Translations under genes and position numbers: made by a program | Assembly (NCBI GenBank): GCA_003260075.1 | Contig: QLIY01000104.1 | Coordinates: forward strand, 33,406 to 97,405 | Length of the DNA: 64,000 bases | Reading direction: 5' to 3' | DNA from: Phallusia mammillata | Lineage: Eukaryota; Chordata; Ascidiacea; Phlebobranchia; Ascidiidae | Notes under the pieces: model-generated | Told to the model about the DNA's origin: nothing | The model's database searches: none | Seen by the model: the letters and a program-made list of their open reading frames with translations, nothing else | Shown here: positions 51,063 through 61,835 of the stretch, in pieces | Numbering within the stretch: the stretch's first letter is position 1 | Layout of the letters: every line of letters begins with the position of its first letter

Positions 51063-51219
51063 TTGTCAGCCGGTTCTATCACAAAAGTTATATTTTTCAG
51101 CCGGTTTTGTTACAAAAAGTCCATTAACAGTAACCAGTAATGCTAACCGATTCACTGTACTTATAAATTTTCGAGATGGTTTTATAGAACTGGTGCGATC
51201 AGACTGAATCCCACCACTG
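51063..51219. mobile_element. Partial MITE related to 40275-40481
   Basis: The right end GAATCCCACCACTG is intact, and internal CAGCCGGTT and AAAAGTCCATTAACAGTAAC match the element at 40275-40481 in inverted order. The left terminus is missing. Confidence 0.6.
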
Positions 51220-51564
51220 CGTTTATGGTAACAAGTTATAAACATGTTTCTGAAACACACTGAAAACTTTACACATGAGCTTGCTTCCTGGTTAAGAACC
51301 ACTGATTCAATCAACTTGCAACTTCAAAATTTGTTAAATTTTAAGGGTGTGCTTGGTAAGCCTTACAATGCCCACATGAGCATATTTGCAGTACCAATTA
51401 AATTCCACTTAATAGTTTGTACTGAGGTACTACGCAGCCATGGGTGCTGTTTTTATTCCACTGAATGTCTGTAGAAAACTAAGTATTCAAGCTCGTATAA
51501 AGTAGAACATTGTTATGTATAAATATATATTTGTTAGTGTGCCTTTTGCTATTGCTATGCAGTT

Positions 51565-51570
51565 AATAAA
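51565..51570 (+). terminator. Polyadenylation signal AATAAA (SLC35C1 candidate)
   Basis: A plus-strand AATAAA followed by a T/G-rich stretch (TTGTTGTCTTTG) about 20 bases on. It is convergent with the minus-strand signal 90 bp away. Confidence 0.5.
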
Positions 51571-51659
51571 CAATGTATTATTACTGTATCTTGTTGTCTT
51601 TGCTGAAGATAAAAAATGGAAAAAGAGGATTTCTCAATAACAGTAAATTGGCCTTGACA

Positions 51660-51665
51660 TTTATT
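51660..51665 (-). terminator. Polyadenylation signal AATAAA (AKIP1 candidate)
   Basis: A minus-strand AATAAA about 400 bp past the AKIP1 stop codon. With the plus-strand signal at 51565 it places the two convergent gene ends about 90 bp apart. Confidence 0.45.
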
Positions 51666-52065
51666 TAGAAAAAAATAAACAAAAATACTCCCAACAGTGA
51701 AGTAAATGATAAGCGACAAAACAAAATGCAGAAATGCTGGTAGTCCGACCCATTCATACAGAAAACAAAAAACAGACGGCTTACAAAATAGGTGGCACTT
51801 GTTATGTCAATACACCATCTCCTACATTCAATTAGTTTGCCTGTTTGAACAGCAGATTAAACAGGCAAGTTTGGATAGCCTTGGATTCTTCAGTGAGATA
51901 CAAAAGTCTTGCCTTTAATTAAACTTGACATATCCAATAATGCTGTTATCTAGTCCACATAAAATCTTATCACATTTCAGCAAATTATAAAAAGTAAAAA
52001 TGTGTGGTGAATAACATCACCTAAATCTCACAAAAATCATCATCCAAATGCTTGCAGCGTTTACA

Positions 52066-54029
52066 TCAAATATTGAAATCTAGTGATGCTGTTTCACCAT
52101 GACCAACTCTAACGATATGAGTTTGTTGGTGGGCTTTGTCACCATGGGAACCGGCAGTCACGCTGTACGTTCCCGGGGCAACGATGATGTTCAAACCTTC
52201 TCTTCTATCAAGCTGAAACGAACATTGAAACAGTTAAATCTGATTGTCAGAAATAGTCACTACTAGCTGAGCTAAACTTACGGATAATGTAGTTAAATGT
52301 GCAAAGTACATGAAAACAGCCTAGATTTTATAACAGAATACAAAACATTTTATCCACAAATTTCAAATGCTTATTACAAGAACCCTTACTGTGAGGATGA
52401 AACCATTAAACAATCTATGCATAACTGTGTAACGTTTATGTAAACAAAAGAACCAAATGTCGTTACCGGATTTTTCCTTTGTAGCTCTGTGTATTTTGGC
52501 TGTAGATATTTGTGACAAAATCGTTGGTCTTGTCGGCTTTGAGTAGAAGGCTCAGTACTTCGATAATATTTCTGGAATACAGCAATACAATGTATCATAT
52601 TCATAACCAGAATTTGCAATCCCAACACAGTTTATTCCGCTGATTTGCAGTTTAAACTGGCTTTTGTTCATCCTAATAAGCCATTCCACATTTGTAAGTC
52701 TTTATATACTCTTCAAATGATGAAGCCCTTCTGGTGGGGGGCAAAACAGTAGCGAAATACAAGTTCTTAAAAACAACAATTAGCATTTTGTTCAGCATTA
52801 CACCAGTTGAAAGACAAATTTGTTAAATAAGTTCTTATATATAGTAATGAAATGTTGCGATATTATATCTGCTGACACTCTTTCAGCATGTGATCTAATT
52901 TTGTACTCACTACAGAAACGCAAAACATGTATTTATGTGTTGGTTTGCAAACATAATTAGTATTCTTTATGTGTACAGTTTATTTTGAACAATGCAGTGC
53001 TCACCACATTGAATAAGCACCAAGTTTATGAAATTTTATCGCAAATCTATAGCAACCCTGGCATCGGATAATAATTAAGTGCAATTCTGGATTATACACG
53101 TTTATTGGTCTTAACACCCATCTACCGACACCATGTCTGCAATCAACTGGTAAATCATGATGTAACATTGTAACACTATATACGGATCTGTTCATAAGTT
53201 TAATGGTGAAAATAACGGCCCAAATAGATGTAAAAAGTGACATGCTTTATTGTTCAAATGTTTCGGCCAATGCTCATGCCATCATCAGTGATATAAAGGC
53301 CACATCAATTGCCCCCATTTATATACACTTTAGTCGCATAAAAGAATGATAAAAAGGTGCCGAAACGTTTGAACAATAAACCATGTCGCTTTTTACGTCT
53401 ATTTGGGCCGTTTTTTTCACCATTAAAAATGATGTAACATATTCAGCAACTATGCTATAGACTGAGAACACATATTAATGAGGAAGGATTAAAGATACTT
53501 GTTTGTTGGTAAAACTGCTGTACATATTCCACATAAAACAACTGGTTTGCCACCATCCACAAAAAAAACTTTGGCAGAAAAAGTACCCCCAAAATACTGA
53601 AATATGTGACTTACCAGGCATTGTCTTGTGCATGTTGAGAGTGATGACATCACACTTGTAAATGCGTCATCCAAAGTTGTGTGTACTGTTGGATCCTGAA
53701 AGCAAAAGGTTGTAATAAAATTAACAAGTTTTCTGATGCATTTTGACCCATTGATATTGACTTTAATTACTGCAAGGACAGAATTTTAAAGTACATGTAT
53801 CTAAAATGTAACTTGAATCTGATAAAACTGCCATTAATACGGTTTACTTTTAAATGTAAAATATTGGATCAATACTTACGTGAATAGTTTTGTGGGACGT
53901 TTTTGACTCAGAAAATCTCAATTTTCGGGCTCTAGTTTTGATTAAAACGTTTCTTGCTTGGTCGCTGGACCTCTGCAGGGTATTTGAAGTCCAACGTGAT
54001 CCATCCAGGCCTAATTTCGTAGCTTCCAT
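52066..54029 (-). CDS. akip1: A-kinase-interacting protein 1 (AKIP1), four exons
   Basis: Small adaptor that in mammals binds the PKA catalytic subunit and modulates NF-kB p65. Minus-strand exons 54029-53880, 53695-53615, 52571-52467 and 52212-52066 are all in phase 0 and total 483 bases, 160 residues (human 210). The N-terminus (NTLQRSSDQARNVLI) resembles the human SLQRSARLALEVL helix. The middle has TRQCLKYYRS like human GKYYSS. The C-terminal block VAPGTYSVTAGSHGDKAHQQ followed by THIVRVGHGETASLDF closely matches the human PGTYSVT...THVVAVDSGQSVDL tail. The PKA-binding role is family knowledge, not visible here. Exon 1 has been copied twice further right (57845-57931 and 61744-61835). Confidence 0.9.
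53165..53412 (-). mobile_element. Dispersed repeat family 2, longest copy
   Basis: It starts CTATATACGGATCTGTTCAT and ends GGGCCGTTTTTTTCACCATT, so its outer parts are inverted relative to each other (AATAACGGCCCAAATAGATG near the left, ACGTCTATTTGGGCCGT near the right; CATGCTTTATTGTTCAAATG left, GTTTGAACAATAAACCATG right). It reads as two copies head to head with a 60-bp spacer. Lies in AKIP1 intron 2. Non-coding. Confidence 0.65.
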
Positions 54030-54567
54030 GCTTGTTTTTGTCCTTTACTTTTAGTTTTTGCGTTTAGTTGTGGCTTTACGGATCCAGTCTTGCGTGTCAC
54101 TCGTAACCTTTCAACTCTAACAGCTGATTTTCAAAAGAAAACAAGCGAGCGTTTGGGCATAGAAATCGTAAAAACAATGCGATTTTTATTTCGACAATAA
54201 AACGTGGCACAAGAGATATGGAAGGGTCATACAGCTTGAATAGTTACACGACAATAGTCTGGAATAAACTTTAACACACTAAAAATTACAACAAGTGCAA
54301 AAACGCTTTAGGCAAAGCAAAGCAAATTGAGGAAAAATAAACAATGGTGCAGATATAGGCTTTGCATTTGCTTAGGAGAAAAATCGTACAAAAAAAACTT
54401 TTTACAGATAAAAGCAATGCACCTTGTTCTGGTGTGTAATCAATCCTATGAACTGATTGGTGAAGTAACAATTGGCAAAACACCACAATTCTTACTTATC
54501 CGATAATCTTCAAAAAATACAACTCAATTTACAAATGTCTGTTGTCCGAATTTAGGTTTAAAATGCC

Positions 54568-54571
54568 CTAT

Positions 54572-54602
<31 letters not shown>

Positions 54603-55680
54603 TCCAATCGTCCCTCTGTGTTTACCACATCGTCGTAGTGTGGTGGCAATTCATTGTAGATTTGTCCCGAAGAGACCCCAGGGACTTCAGAATAGTCCGG
54701 CGGGCTTTCAGTTCGAGTTTCCGGGCCATGTGGGACTTCTGGGAGCTGATGTTGTCGAAACACTGGGCTATCAGACACTGGTAAAAATGTTGAAAATGAT
54801 CGCAAATTGTTTCGACGTAAAGTTTGAGATTGGTGCAGTCCTAACACTGGGCTGTCAGACACTGGTAAAAATGTTGAAAATGATCGCAAATTGTTTCGAC
54901 GTAAAGTTTGAAATTGGTGCAGTCCTAACACTGGGCTGTCAGACACTGGTAAAAATGTTAAAAATGATCGCGAATTGTTTCGACGTAAAGTTTGAGATTG
55001 GTGCAGTCCTAACACTGGGCTGTCAGGATTTGATGAAAATGAACGCAAATTGTTTGGAGAAACACGTGAAGATGTTGAAGGCATAGAATGGTGCATTTCT
55101 AACACTGGGCTGTCTGTAACGTTTTTAACACTGGGCTGCCTGTAGGGCACTGCTGTAACTGAATGCAAATTCTTTGGAGACAGCGGTGAAGAATTTGGAG
55201 ATGGATGTCGGTACGGTCGAATCAATTGTCCGTCAGCTAATAATGTAACCGGCCATAAACTATTAGGAGACACAGGTGAAGAATTTGGAGTTGAAGGTTG
55301 TTGCATTTCCCACACTTGTCTGTCAGGCACTGGTGTAACTGAACTTAAATTATTTGAAGACAATTGCAAAGGTGTTGGTGAAGGACGACGGTTCGATTGA
55401 AACATTCGCCTCATACGCATTGATGAAGTTGTACGTAACAGATTCGGAGACGAATTTGTACGAGTCGTTGGTGAGGGAGTAGTTGGAGCTGAGGAATGAC
55501 TTCTGATGCAGCGAAGGTAATACACAAGCCCAACGATGAGAATAACAGCTCCAGCCGCGAGAGCTGACATACCAAATGCTGGTACGTACGAAAACAGAGC
55601 TCCAGATACGATAATTCCTGCAACGAGCAGACTACCTCCCGCAGTGAGAAGAACTTTCAAGCACTGCCACCTGCTGGTTC
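54568..55680 (-). CDS. PPxY-repeat two-pass membrane protein, paralogue A
   Basis: The large last exon of a gene paralogous to the ones at 58471 and 62375. It starts after an acceptor (GCGCCTAG) at 55680 in phase 1. Two hydrophobic segments follow (LLTAGGSLLVAGIIVSGALF and ALAAGAVILIVGLVYYLRC), then a long Ser/Pro-rich tail with PPDY and PPHY motifs that could bind WW domains. Three imperfect 28-residue units (DSPVLGLHQSQTLRRNN and similar) are specific to this copy. Near the end a 30-base poly-G (54572-54601) replaces about 12 bases present in the paralogues. The true C-terminus is probably DVENL with a stop at 54568-54570, and the apparent Pro-run is an artefact. The first exon is uncertain: the matching ATG at about 57025 has lost the splice donor seen in paralogue B. 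Confidence 0.7.
54572..54601. other. 30-base poly-G replacing the end of paralogue A
   Basis: In the paralogues the sequence between ATGCCCTAT and ATCCAATTG is a short AGGTTTTCTAC-type stretch. Here it is 30 G. This direct comparison shows the poly-G is filler, not sequence. Confidence 0.8.
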
Positions 55681-55689
55681 CTAGGCGCC

Positions 55690-57760
55690 AAAGTTAGAAT
55701 AAAAAAGAAGGTTTATCTACATGATAGTAGCTACTTTTGTTTGAAATGGAAATTAGTTTTTCTATATGTTTTTTTTTAACTGACCAAAATATGTTAAAGC
55801 AAAACCAAAATCTCTAGGATGTTGGTCGAAACGGTCAATAAGTGGGGTCACAAACAAGTCAAGGGGTCAACGGGGTCGCCGAGGCGTCGTCAGAAAATGT
55901 GTCTAAAAAACATCCAGGCTAAGAGCATAAGACATGATCTTAAAAAATGCAAAAACTTTATAAACTTAAATAAATCAGGATCTGTCATTATGAGCAGGGT
56001 TGTCATCGACATGGACACAAAAATAAAGACAAATCAAAAAATGATTTTTACACAAAACGAAACAAACGTTTTCAAACAAATTATTGCATATATACGAGTT
56101 ATGACATACCATATGCCATATTATCTGCCAAAAATAGTCTGTTCCAGCAACTCCTTGTTCGTAGAAAATACTTTGTGCATCTCACAACAGCTCAGGTCTA
56201 GGTTTAATTATTCTTGTAGCAGGGATTTGACTGTTATTTCACTAAGTCTGTTGCTTGTAATTGTTAAAAATAAGACAAAATAAGAACTGAGGTCAAAAAT
56301 AAGGACATTTCTTAGAAATAAGGACGGTATGGCAACCCTGAATAGGTATAAATTTGTAACACAACAGACGAAAAAAAAAGAAAAAAAAATGAATACACTC
56401 TGCGCACTCTAACACGAACAGCGACCCGTAAAACGATACGTTATGGCCAGGAATTATGTAGAATGTTGAATCACAAGAATCACAAAAAACAATCAGCTTT
56501 AGTTTCAGAATCGTTAGGGTTTGTTAGTAGTTTGGCAATAAATTCAGCTTCAAGCAAGTCGAAGTATAACAGTAACGGTACTCGGTGGTCCCAAATGTGG
56601 ACACATAGGTCAAGGGAAATTGTCAATTAAATCAATAATACAACGGGGCACATCCACCCCCCAGTCTGCAGAGTGTGGCAGCTGCACGCACGACTGTTTT
56701 TTTTAAAAACATTTTGCACGCCAAGTTTTGTGGTTTGCACGCGGGAATTTCGCACGAAAGGCATTTAATTGGGCTGTCTTGGCCTCTTTTACTTGCTTTG
56801 CGCCTGCTGAAATTAATCTTGCACGCGAACTTCCGGGTCGTGCACGCGCGCACGCGGGACATGTAGATCCTGCACGCACGAGATCTCGTCGGGAACTGCC
56901 ATGTTCTGCAGACTGGTCCACCTCCGATAAACCCAAATTCGAAAGATATTTGCAAAACACCCTTAATGATGATTAGATCATGTATTAAATATAAATTGCG
57001 CTTTCTTTTCGAGGATGTTGACATCTTGCTCATCCGACATAAATCATGAAAGCAATATTTTAAGAAAAGACCCGAAAATGAGTTTTACATTTGACGTCCG
57101 ATATTTGGTCAAAAAATCGAATTTCTACAAACGCTGAAATGCTTAGAAATATATACAATCAAAATTTTTGCAAATTAATCGTTGAAACGCATATTCAGGC
57201 ATAGAAAAACTCGAAGAAAAACTATAGAAATTCTGTTTATGCAACTCTGGCTTTAAATCGTAATTTTCAAGTCCGCTGCAATCACTAGCACGTTCAAGTC
57301 TAAAATTTTCCACTGAAACTGCCCGAAAACAACGCAAGCACTGCAAACCAACAATCCGTGTCGGTTACACATCACTGCACACTCACAAGATAAAAGGGGA
57401 ATTCCATCTGTGACCTAAGTTTTTATTTGAATTAGGCAAAATTGTAAAAATTCAGCCAAAAGTTTCATCTGTCAACTCCTCGTTTGAATTCGAATTGATT
57501 CAGTGAGAAACTTAGAAACTTTGTTGATATTATGTTCGCATCGTTTCTTTTAATACAAATCAAATGATTTTGCAAATTTGTTAACTAGTTGATAGTTTTA
57601 GAGAGGCACTTAACGTAGTTTCAAATTTTTGCATTCGCTGCAGCATCATCTGTTTTCACAAAAAAATAGCCAACAGAAAGTCCATCCTCTGGTTGTAAGT
57701 GTTGTGTTGGTCTGTATTGAAATTCTAGTCCAAAAATAGTAAACAAGTTTCACTCAGAAG
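55690..57760. other. About 2 kb between paralogues A and B; only repeats seen
   Basis: This interval contains an AT-rich stretch (55800-56650), one terminal-inverted-repeat element at 56661-56916, and from about 57010 sequence homologous to 60838 onward (the start of a duplicated unit). An ATG at about 57025 followed by TCAACATCCTCG matches the first coding exon of paralogue B, but the following donor is changed. Confidence 0.5.
56661..56916. mobile_element. 256-bp element with 21-bp inverted ends
   Basis: Ends are CCAGTCTGCAGAGTGTGGCA and TGCCATGTTCTGCAGACTGG, inverted with three mismatches. The inside is rich in GCACGC motifs and more GC-rich than its flanks. Class unknown. Confidence 0.6.
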
Positions 57761-57780
57761 TTTCTGTCTCTAGTTTTGAT

Positions 57781-57858
57781 CAAAACGTTTCTTGTTTTAA
57801 GAGCTCTATAAACGTGATATTATGCCTGGCAGCAATAGCTTATACAAAACGTTTCTTG
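57781..57858. mobile_element. 50-bp insertion with a 14-bp target duplication
   Basis: CAAAACGTTTCTTG occurs at 57781-57794 and 57845-57858. Between them are 50 bases (GAGCTCTATAAACGTGATAT, then TATGCCTGGCAGCAATAGCT) identical in kind to the right end of repeat family 1 (compare 44945-44990). The insertion disrupts the AKIP1 exon-1 copy at 57845-57931. Confidence 0.8.
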
Positions 57859-57931
57859 CCTGGTCGCTGGACCTCTGCAGGGTATTTGAAGTCCAACGTG
57901 ATCCATCCATGCCTAATTTCGTAACTTCCAT
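57845..57931 (-). pseudogene. AKIP1 exon 1 copy, first duplicate
   Basis: On the minus strand, ATG (57929-57931) opens MEVTKLGMDGSRWTSNTLQR and continues SSDQARNVL, nearly identical to AKIP1 exon 1 at 54029. The copy is interrupted by the 50-bp insertion, and no later AKIP1 exon follows. It lies 540 bp 3' of the stop of paralogue B, matching the 539 bp between true AKIP1 and paralogue A. Confidence 0.85.
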
Positions 57932-58470
57932 GCTTGTTTTTGGTCTTTACTTTTAGTTTTTGCGTCCAATTGTGGCTTTACGGATTCAGTCTTGCGTGTC
58001 ACTCTTAACCTTTCAACTCTAACAGCTGATTTTCAAAAGAAACAAGTGAATATATATGGGCATAGAAATCGTACAAACATGTGATTTTTAGGTAGGTTAA
58101 TAAAACGTGGTCCAAGAGATAGGAAAAGGGTCGTGCAGCATACAAAATTGAGCGAAATAAGTCTAAAAAAATTGAAAAAAACACCAAACATTAAAATAAC
58201 GGTTTAGGCCAAGCAAAACAAATTGTAAAAAAATAAACAATGAACCAGAAGTTGGCTGTGCATTTGTTTAGGGTAAGAATCGTCCAAAAAGAACTTTTAC
58301 GACCACAGATAAGAGCATCATTTCTGCTTTGGTGTGGAAGCAATCCTATAAATTGTTTGGTGAGGTAACATTTGACAAAATTTAACAATTCTTTGTATTC
58401 AATACTCTTCAAAGAAATACAACCACTCAATTTACAAATGTCTGTTGTCCGAATTTAAGTTTAAAATGCC

Positions 58471-60847
58471 CTATAGGTTTTCTACATCCAATTGTTCCTC
58501 TGTATTTACCACATCATCATAATGTGGTGGCAGTTCGTTGTAGACTTGCACCGAAGAGACCCCGGAAACTTCCGAATAACCCGGCGGGCTTTCAGTGCTA
58601 GTTTCCGTGCCAGGTTGGACATCCGGAAGGCCAGACGAGACCTCGGGAACTTCCGAATAAGTCGGCGGGCTTGCAGTCCTAGTTTCCGTGCCAGGTTGGA
58701 CATCCGGGAGGCCAGACGAGACCCCGGGAACTTCCGAATAAGTCGGCGGGCTTTCAGTCCTAGTTTCCGTGCCAGATTGGACATCCGGGAGGCCAGACGA
58801 GACCCCGGGAACTTCCGAATAAGTCGGCGGGCTTTCAGTCCTAGTTTCCGTGCCAGATTGGACATCCGGGAGGCCAGACGAGACCCCGGGAACTTCCGAA
58901 TAAGTCGGCGGGCTTTCAGTCCTAGTTTCCGTGCCAGATTGGACATCCGGGAGGCCAGACGAGACCCCGGGAACTTCCGAATAAGTCGGCGGGCTTTCAG
59001 TCCTAGTTTCCGTGCCAGATTGGACATCCGGGAGGCCAGACGAGACCCCGGGAACTTCCGAATAAGTCGGCGGGCTTTCAGTCCTAGTTTCCGTGCCAGA
59101 TTGGACATCCGGGAGGCCAGACGAGACCCCGGGAACTTCCGAATAAGTCGGCGGGCTTTCAGTCCTAGTTTCCGTGCCAGATTGGACATCCGGGAGGCCA
59201 GACGAGACCCCGGGAACTTCCGAATAAGTCGGCGGGCTTTCAGTCCTAGTTTCCGTGCCAGATTGGACATCCGGGAGGCCAGACGAGACCCCGGGAACTT
59301 CCGAATAAGTCGGCGGGCTTTCAGTCCTAGTTTCCGCGCCAGGTTGGACTTCTGGGAGCAGATGAGGTCGAGAAACTGGAGGACTACTAGGCACTGGTAA
59401 AAATGTTGAAAATGAACGCAAATTGTTTTGAGGTAAAGTTGAAGAATGGCGCATTCCCAACACTGGGCTGTCAGGCACTGATGAAACTGAACGCAAATTC
59501 TTTGGAGACAAAGGTGAAGAATTTGGAGATGGATGTCGGTACGGTCGAATCACTTGTCTGTCAGCCATTAATGTAACCGACCATAAACTATTAGGAGACA
59601 GAGGTGAAGGATTTGTGGATGGTTGAAACACTTGTCTTTCAGGCACTGGTGTAACTGAACTTAAATTATTTGAAGACAATTGCAAAGGTGTTGGTGAAGG
59701 ACGACGGTTCGATTGAAACATTCGCCTCATACGCATTGATGAAGTTGTACGTAACAGACTCGGAGACGAATTTGTACGAGTCGTTGGTGAACTTGACCGC
59801 AAATTGTTTACAGACAGAGGTAAAGAAGTTGGTGATGGAAGCTGGTACGGTCGTCCGCCTATATACAACGGTCTGTCATATACTGATGAAGTAGTGGCAG
59901 TAGTTGGAGATGAGGATTCACCTCTGATGTGACAACAATAAATCACAAGTCCGCCGCCGAGCATTACAATTCCAATCGCGATGATTGCGATGCCAATTAT
60001 TGTGCCGAGGGAACTCGTTGCTGCTGAAATAATTCCTGTAGCGACCATGAGTATTCCCAGGATGAGAAAAATTTTCACGATGATCCACCTTTGTCTTAAA
60101 ACGCGCGCAGCTTGAACTATAAACAAAAACGGTTTATTTGCACGACAGGGCCATGTTGTAAAATTGCGAGTCGACTTTTCGGTAAATGTAAACTAAAAAA
60201 ATATTTGGTGGATGTTTCCAGTTAACCTACACTGAGAATAAAGCTTATGGCACCCATTAAAGGGTTCACCAGCTCCAAATAAAAACCGATGATCTATTAT
60301 CTGTTGCATTGGGTAGAGCTACTACCACTGAGCTTGGGCTGGCCCCCGGCCTAAGAACTTCTGGTAGGTGGCGCAAAAGAGCATAGGCGTTTATGGTGCT
60401 GACTCAGCAATTTGGGTTTATGGTAAGAATAATTGCTGAGTCAGCACCATAAACGCCTATGCTCGTTTGCGCCACAACCAGAAGTTCTTAGGCCGGGGGC
60501 CAGCCCAAGCTCAGTGGTAGTAGCTCTACCGTTGCATTGTGAGAGGCAGGCGTTTGCTCACTTGGGGTCACACTGAACGAAGTCGCGCAAAAAAGTTTAG
60601 AAATCCCTGGTTTAGGTCATTGTGAGTTAAACAAGGTACTGGGGATGCGTGTTTATAAAATGCAAAACTATCTCCACACTGTTGATACGAACGACTCAGA
60701 TTTGAAACTTGATTTTTACGAGAGGTTTCGATTTTTTGTTTAATATAATGGTTGGTTCCGCTGATATTAAAGTTTTCCACCAGAAAATAATATAATTCGA
60801 ACATGTTACAAATAAGGATTGAACTTACTTTCATAAGAAGTTGACAT
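58471..60847 (-). CDS. PPxY-repeat two-pass membrane protein, paralogue B
   Basis: Two exons: 60847-60829 (ATG plus MSTSYE, donor GTAAGT) and 60116-58471, joined in phase 1 to give 554 residues. Two hydrophobic helices (about 18-39 and 43-66) are followed by a Cys-Cys pair (67-68), then a long Ser/Pro-rich tail presumably on the cytosolic side. The tail ends in ten tandem 27-residue units, each with PPTY or PPGY in the context TRTESPPTYSEVP, followed by ELPPHYDDVV. That makes eleven PPxY motifs, the ligands of WW domains such as those of NEDD4-type ubiquitin ligases (family knowledge). Binding is inferred. Function is unknown; an adaptor or ligase-recruiting role is plausible. Seven units are nearly identical in DNA, pointing to recent expansion. 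The next copy is C at 62375. Confidence 0.8.
58535..59348 (-). repeat. 81-bp coding tandem repeat, about ten units
   Basis: Unit boundaries recur every 81 bp (for example CCAGATTGGACATCCGGGAG at 58772 and 58853). Seven central units are identical or nearly so; the outer ones (58615, 58695 and 59340) have diverged. 81 is a multiple of three, so all frames stay open across the array. Long antisense frames there are shadows. Confidence 0.95.
60312..60530. mobile_element. Foldback element, 100-bp arms, 9-bp target duplication
   Basis: 60312-60412 is inverted at 60431-60530 with an 18-base loop. The outer ends read GGTAGAGCTACTACCACTGA. GTTGCATTG occurs immediately outside on both sides (60303-60311 and 60531-60539), a 9-bp duplication as made by Mutator-like transposases. 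Its ends resemble a tRNA D-arm (AGCTCAGTGGTAG). The same element recurs at the same place in the next unit. Confidence 0.85.
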
Positions 60848-61745
60848 CTTTCTCACCCGACAAAAATCATCAATAAATAATTTAAGCGAAGTTCCAACAA
60901 TTTGTTACATCTATCGTCTCATATTTTGTCCAACAAAATCGAATTTCTAGAACATCTAAAATGATTACAACTTGTCAATCCAAATTTTTCTTACACTGAT
61001 TATTTAAACTCTCGTAGTAATTTAGCTGTAAAAATCTAGAGAAGAGAAAACATTTATACAAGTCTGCCTTTCAAACCTAGTTTTCAATTCCGCCATCATC
61101 ACCTGCGCACGTTCAAGTCGAAAATTTTCCAGTAAAATTTTACTGCCCGAAAACATCGCAAGCACTGCAAACTAACAATCCGTGTCGGTTACACATCACT
61201 GCACACACACAGGTTAACGGGGAATTTGATTAGTGGCCCAAGTTTTTATTTGAATTAAGGAAAGATGTAAAAATTCAGCTAAAAGTTTCATCTGTCAACT
61301 CCTCGTTTGAATTCGAATTGATTCAGTACCCCCCCCCCTAGAAACTTTGTTGATATTATGTTCGCATCGTTTCTTTTAATACAAATAAAATGATTTTGCA
61401 AATTTGTTGACTGGTTGACAGTTTTAGAGAGTCACTTAACGTAGTTTCAATTTGCTCCGGTGTCATCAGTTTTTAAAAATAGTGAACAAAAAGTTCACCA
61501 GCTGGATGCAAGTGTCTTTTTGGTCTGTATTAAAATTTCTAGCCCAAAAATATTTTTGTAAACAAGATTCAGTCAGGAGTTTCTGTCTCTAGCTGTTGAT
61601 CAAAACGTTTCTTGTTTTAAGAGCTCTATAAACGTGATATATTGCCTGGCAGTAATAGCTTATACCCCCCCCCCCTATTAAAATTTCTAGCCCAAAAATA
61701 TTTTTGTAAACAAGATTCAGTCAAGAGTTTCTGTCTCTAGCTGTT
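60848..61745. other. Spacer between paralogues B and C, duplicated unit start
   Basis: No gene seen. From 60838 the sequence is homologous to 57010 onward (shared GTTGACATCTT and TTTTTATTTGAATTA stretches). Poly-C joins at about 61329-61337 and 61665-61675. The second separates two copies of the same 130 bp, one with and one without the 50-bp insertion. Confidence 0.6.
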
Positions 61746-61835
61746 GATCAAAACATTTCTTGCTTGGTCGCTTGACCTCTGCAGGGTATTTGAAGTCCAA
61801 CGTGATCCATCCACGCCTAATTTCGTAACTTCCAT
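61744..61835 (-). pseudogene. AKIP1 exon 1 copy, second duplicate
   Basis: ATG (61833-61835) opens MEVTKLGVDGSRWTSNTLQR and SSDQARNVLINS, then a TAG, so the exon is truncated relative to real AKIP1. No downstream AKIP1 exons follow. It sits 540 bp 3' of the stop of paralogue C, as expected of a tandem unit. Confidence 0.85.

Larger units (their letters stand above)
49977..51600 (+). other. Probable SLC35C1 3' UTR and downstream DNA
   Basis: No exon is visible in these 1.6 kb. A transposon half element lies at 51063-51219. The first convincing AATAAA after the SLC35C1 stop is at 51565-51570, which would give a 1.6-kb 3' UTR; an earlier non-canonical signal is possible. Confidence 0.4.

Noticed and set aside
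54524..54570. Extension of PPxY paralogue A into PIGHFKPKFGQQTFVN
   Set aside because: Comparison with paralogues B and C shows the stop codon at this place was lost in the poly-G filler; the extension reads 3' flank.
58492..59400. 302-codon plus-strand frame of repeated RARLDIREARRDPGNF units, and a 254-codon minus-strand frame in another phase
   Set aside because: Both are shadows of the 81-bp coding repeat. A multiple-of-three repeat free of stops keeps every frame open. The PPxY frame has an ATG exon, splice sites, membrane segments and paralogues.
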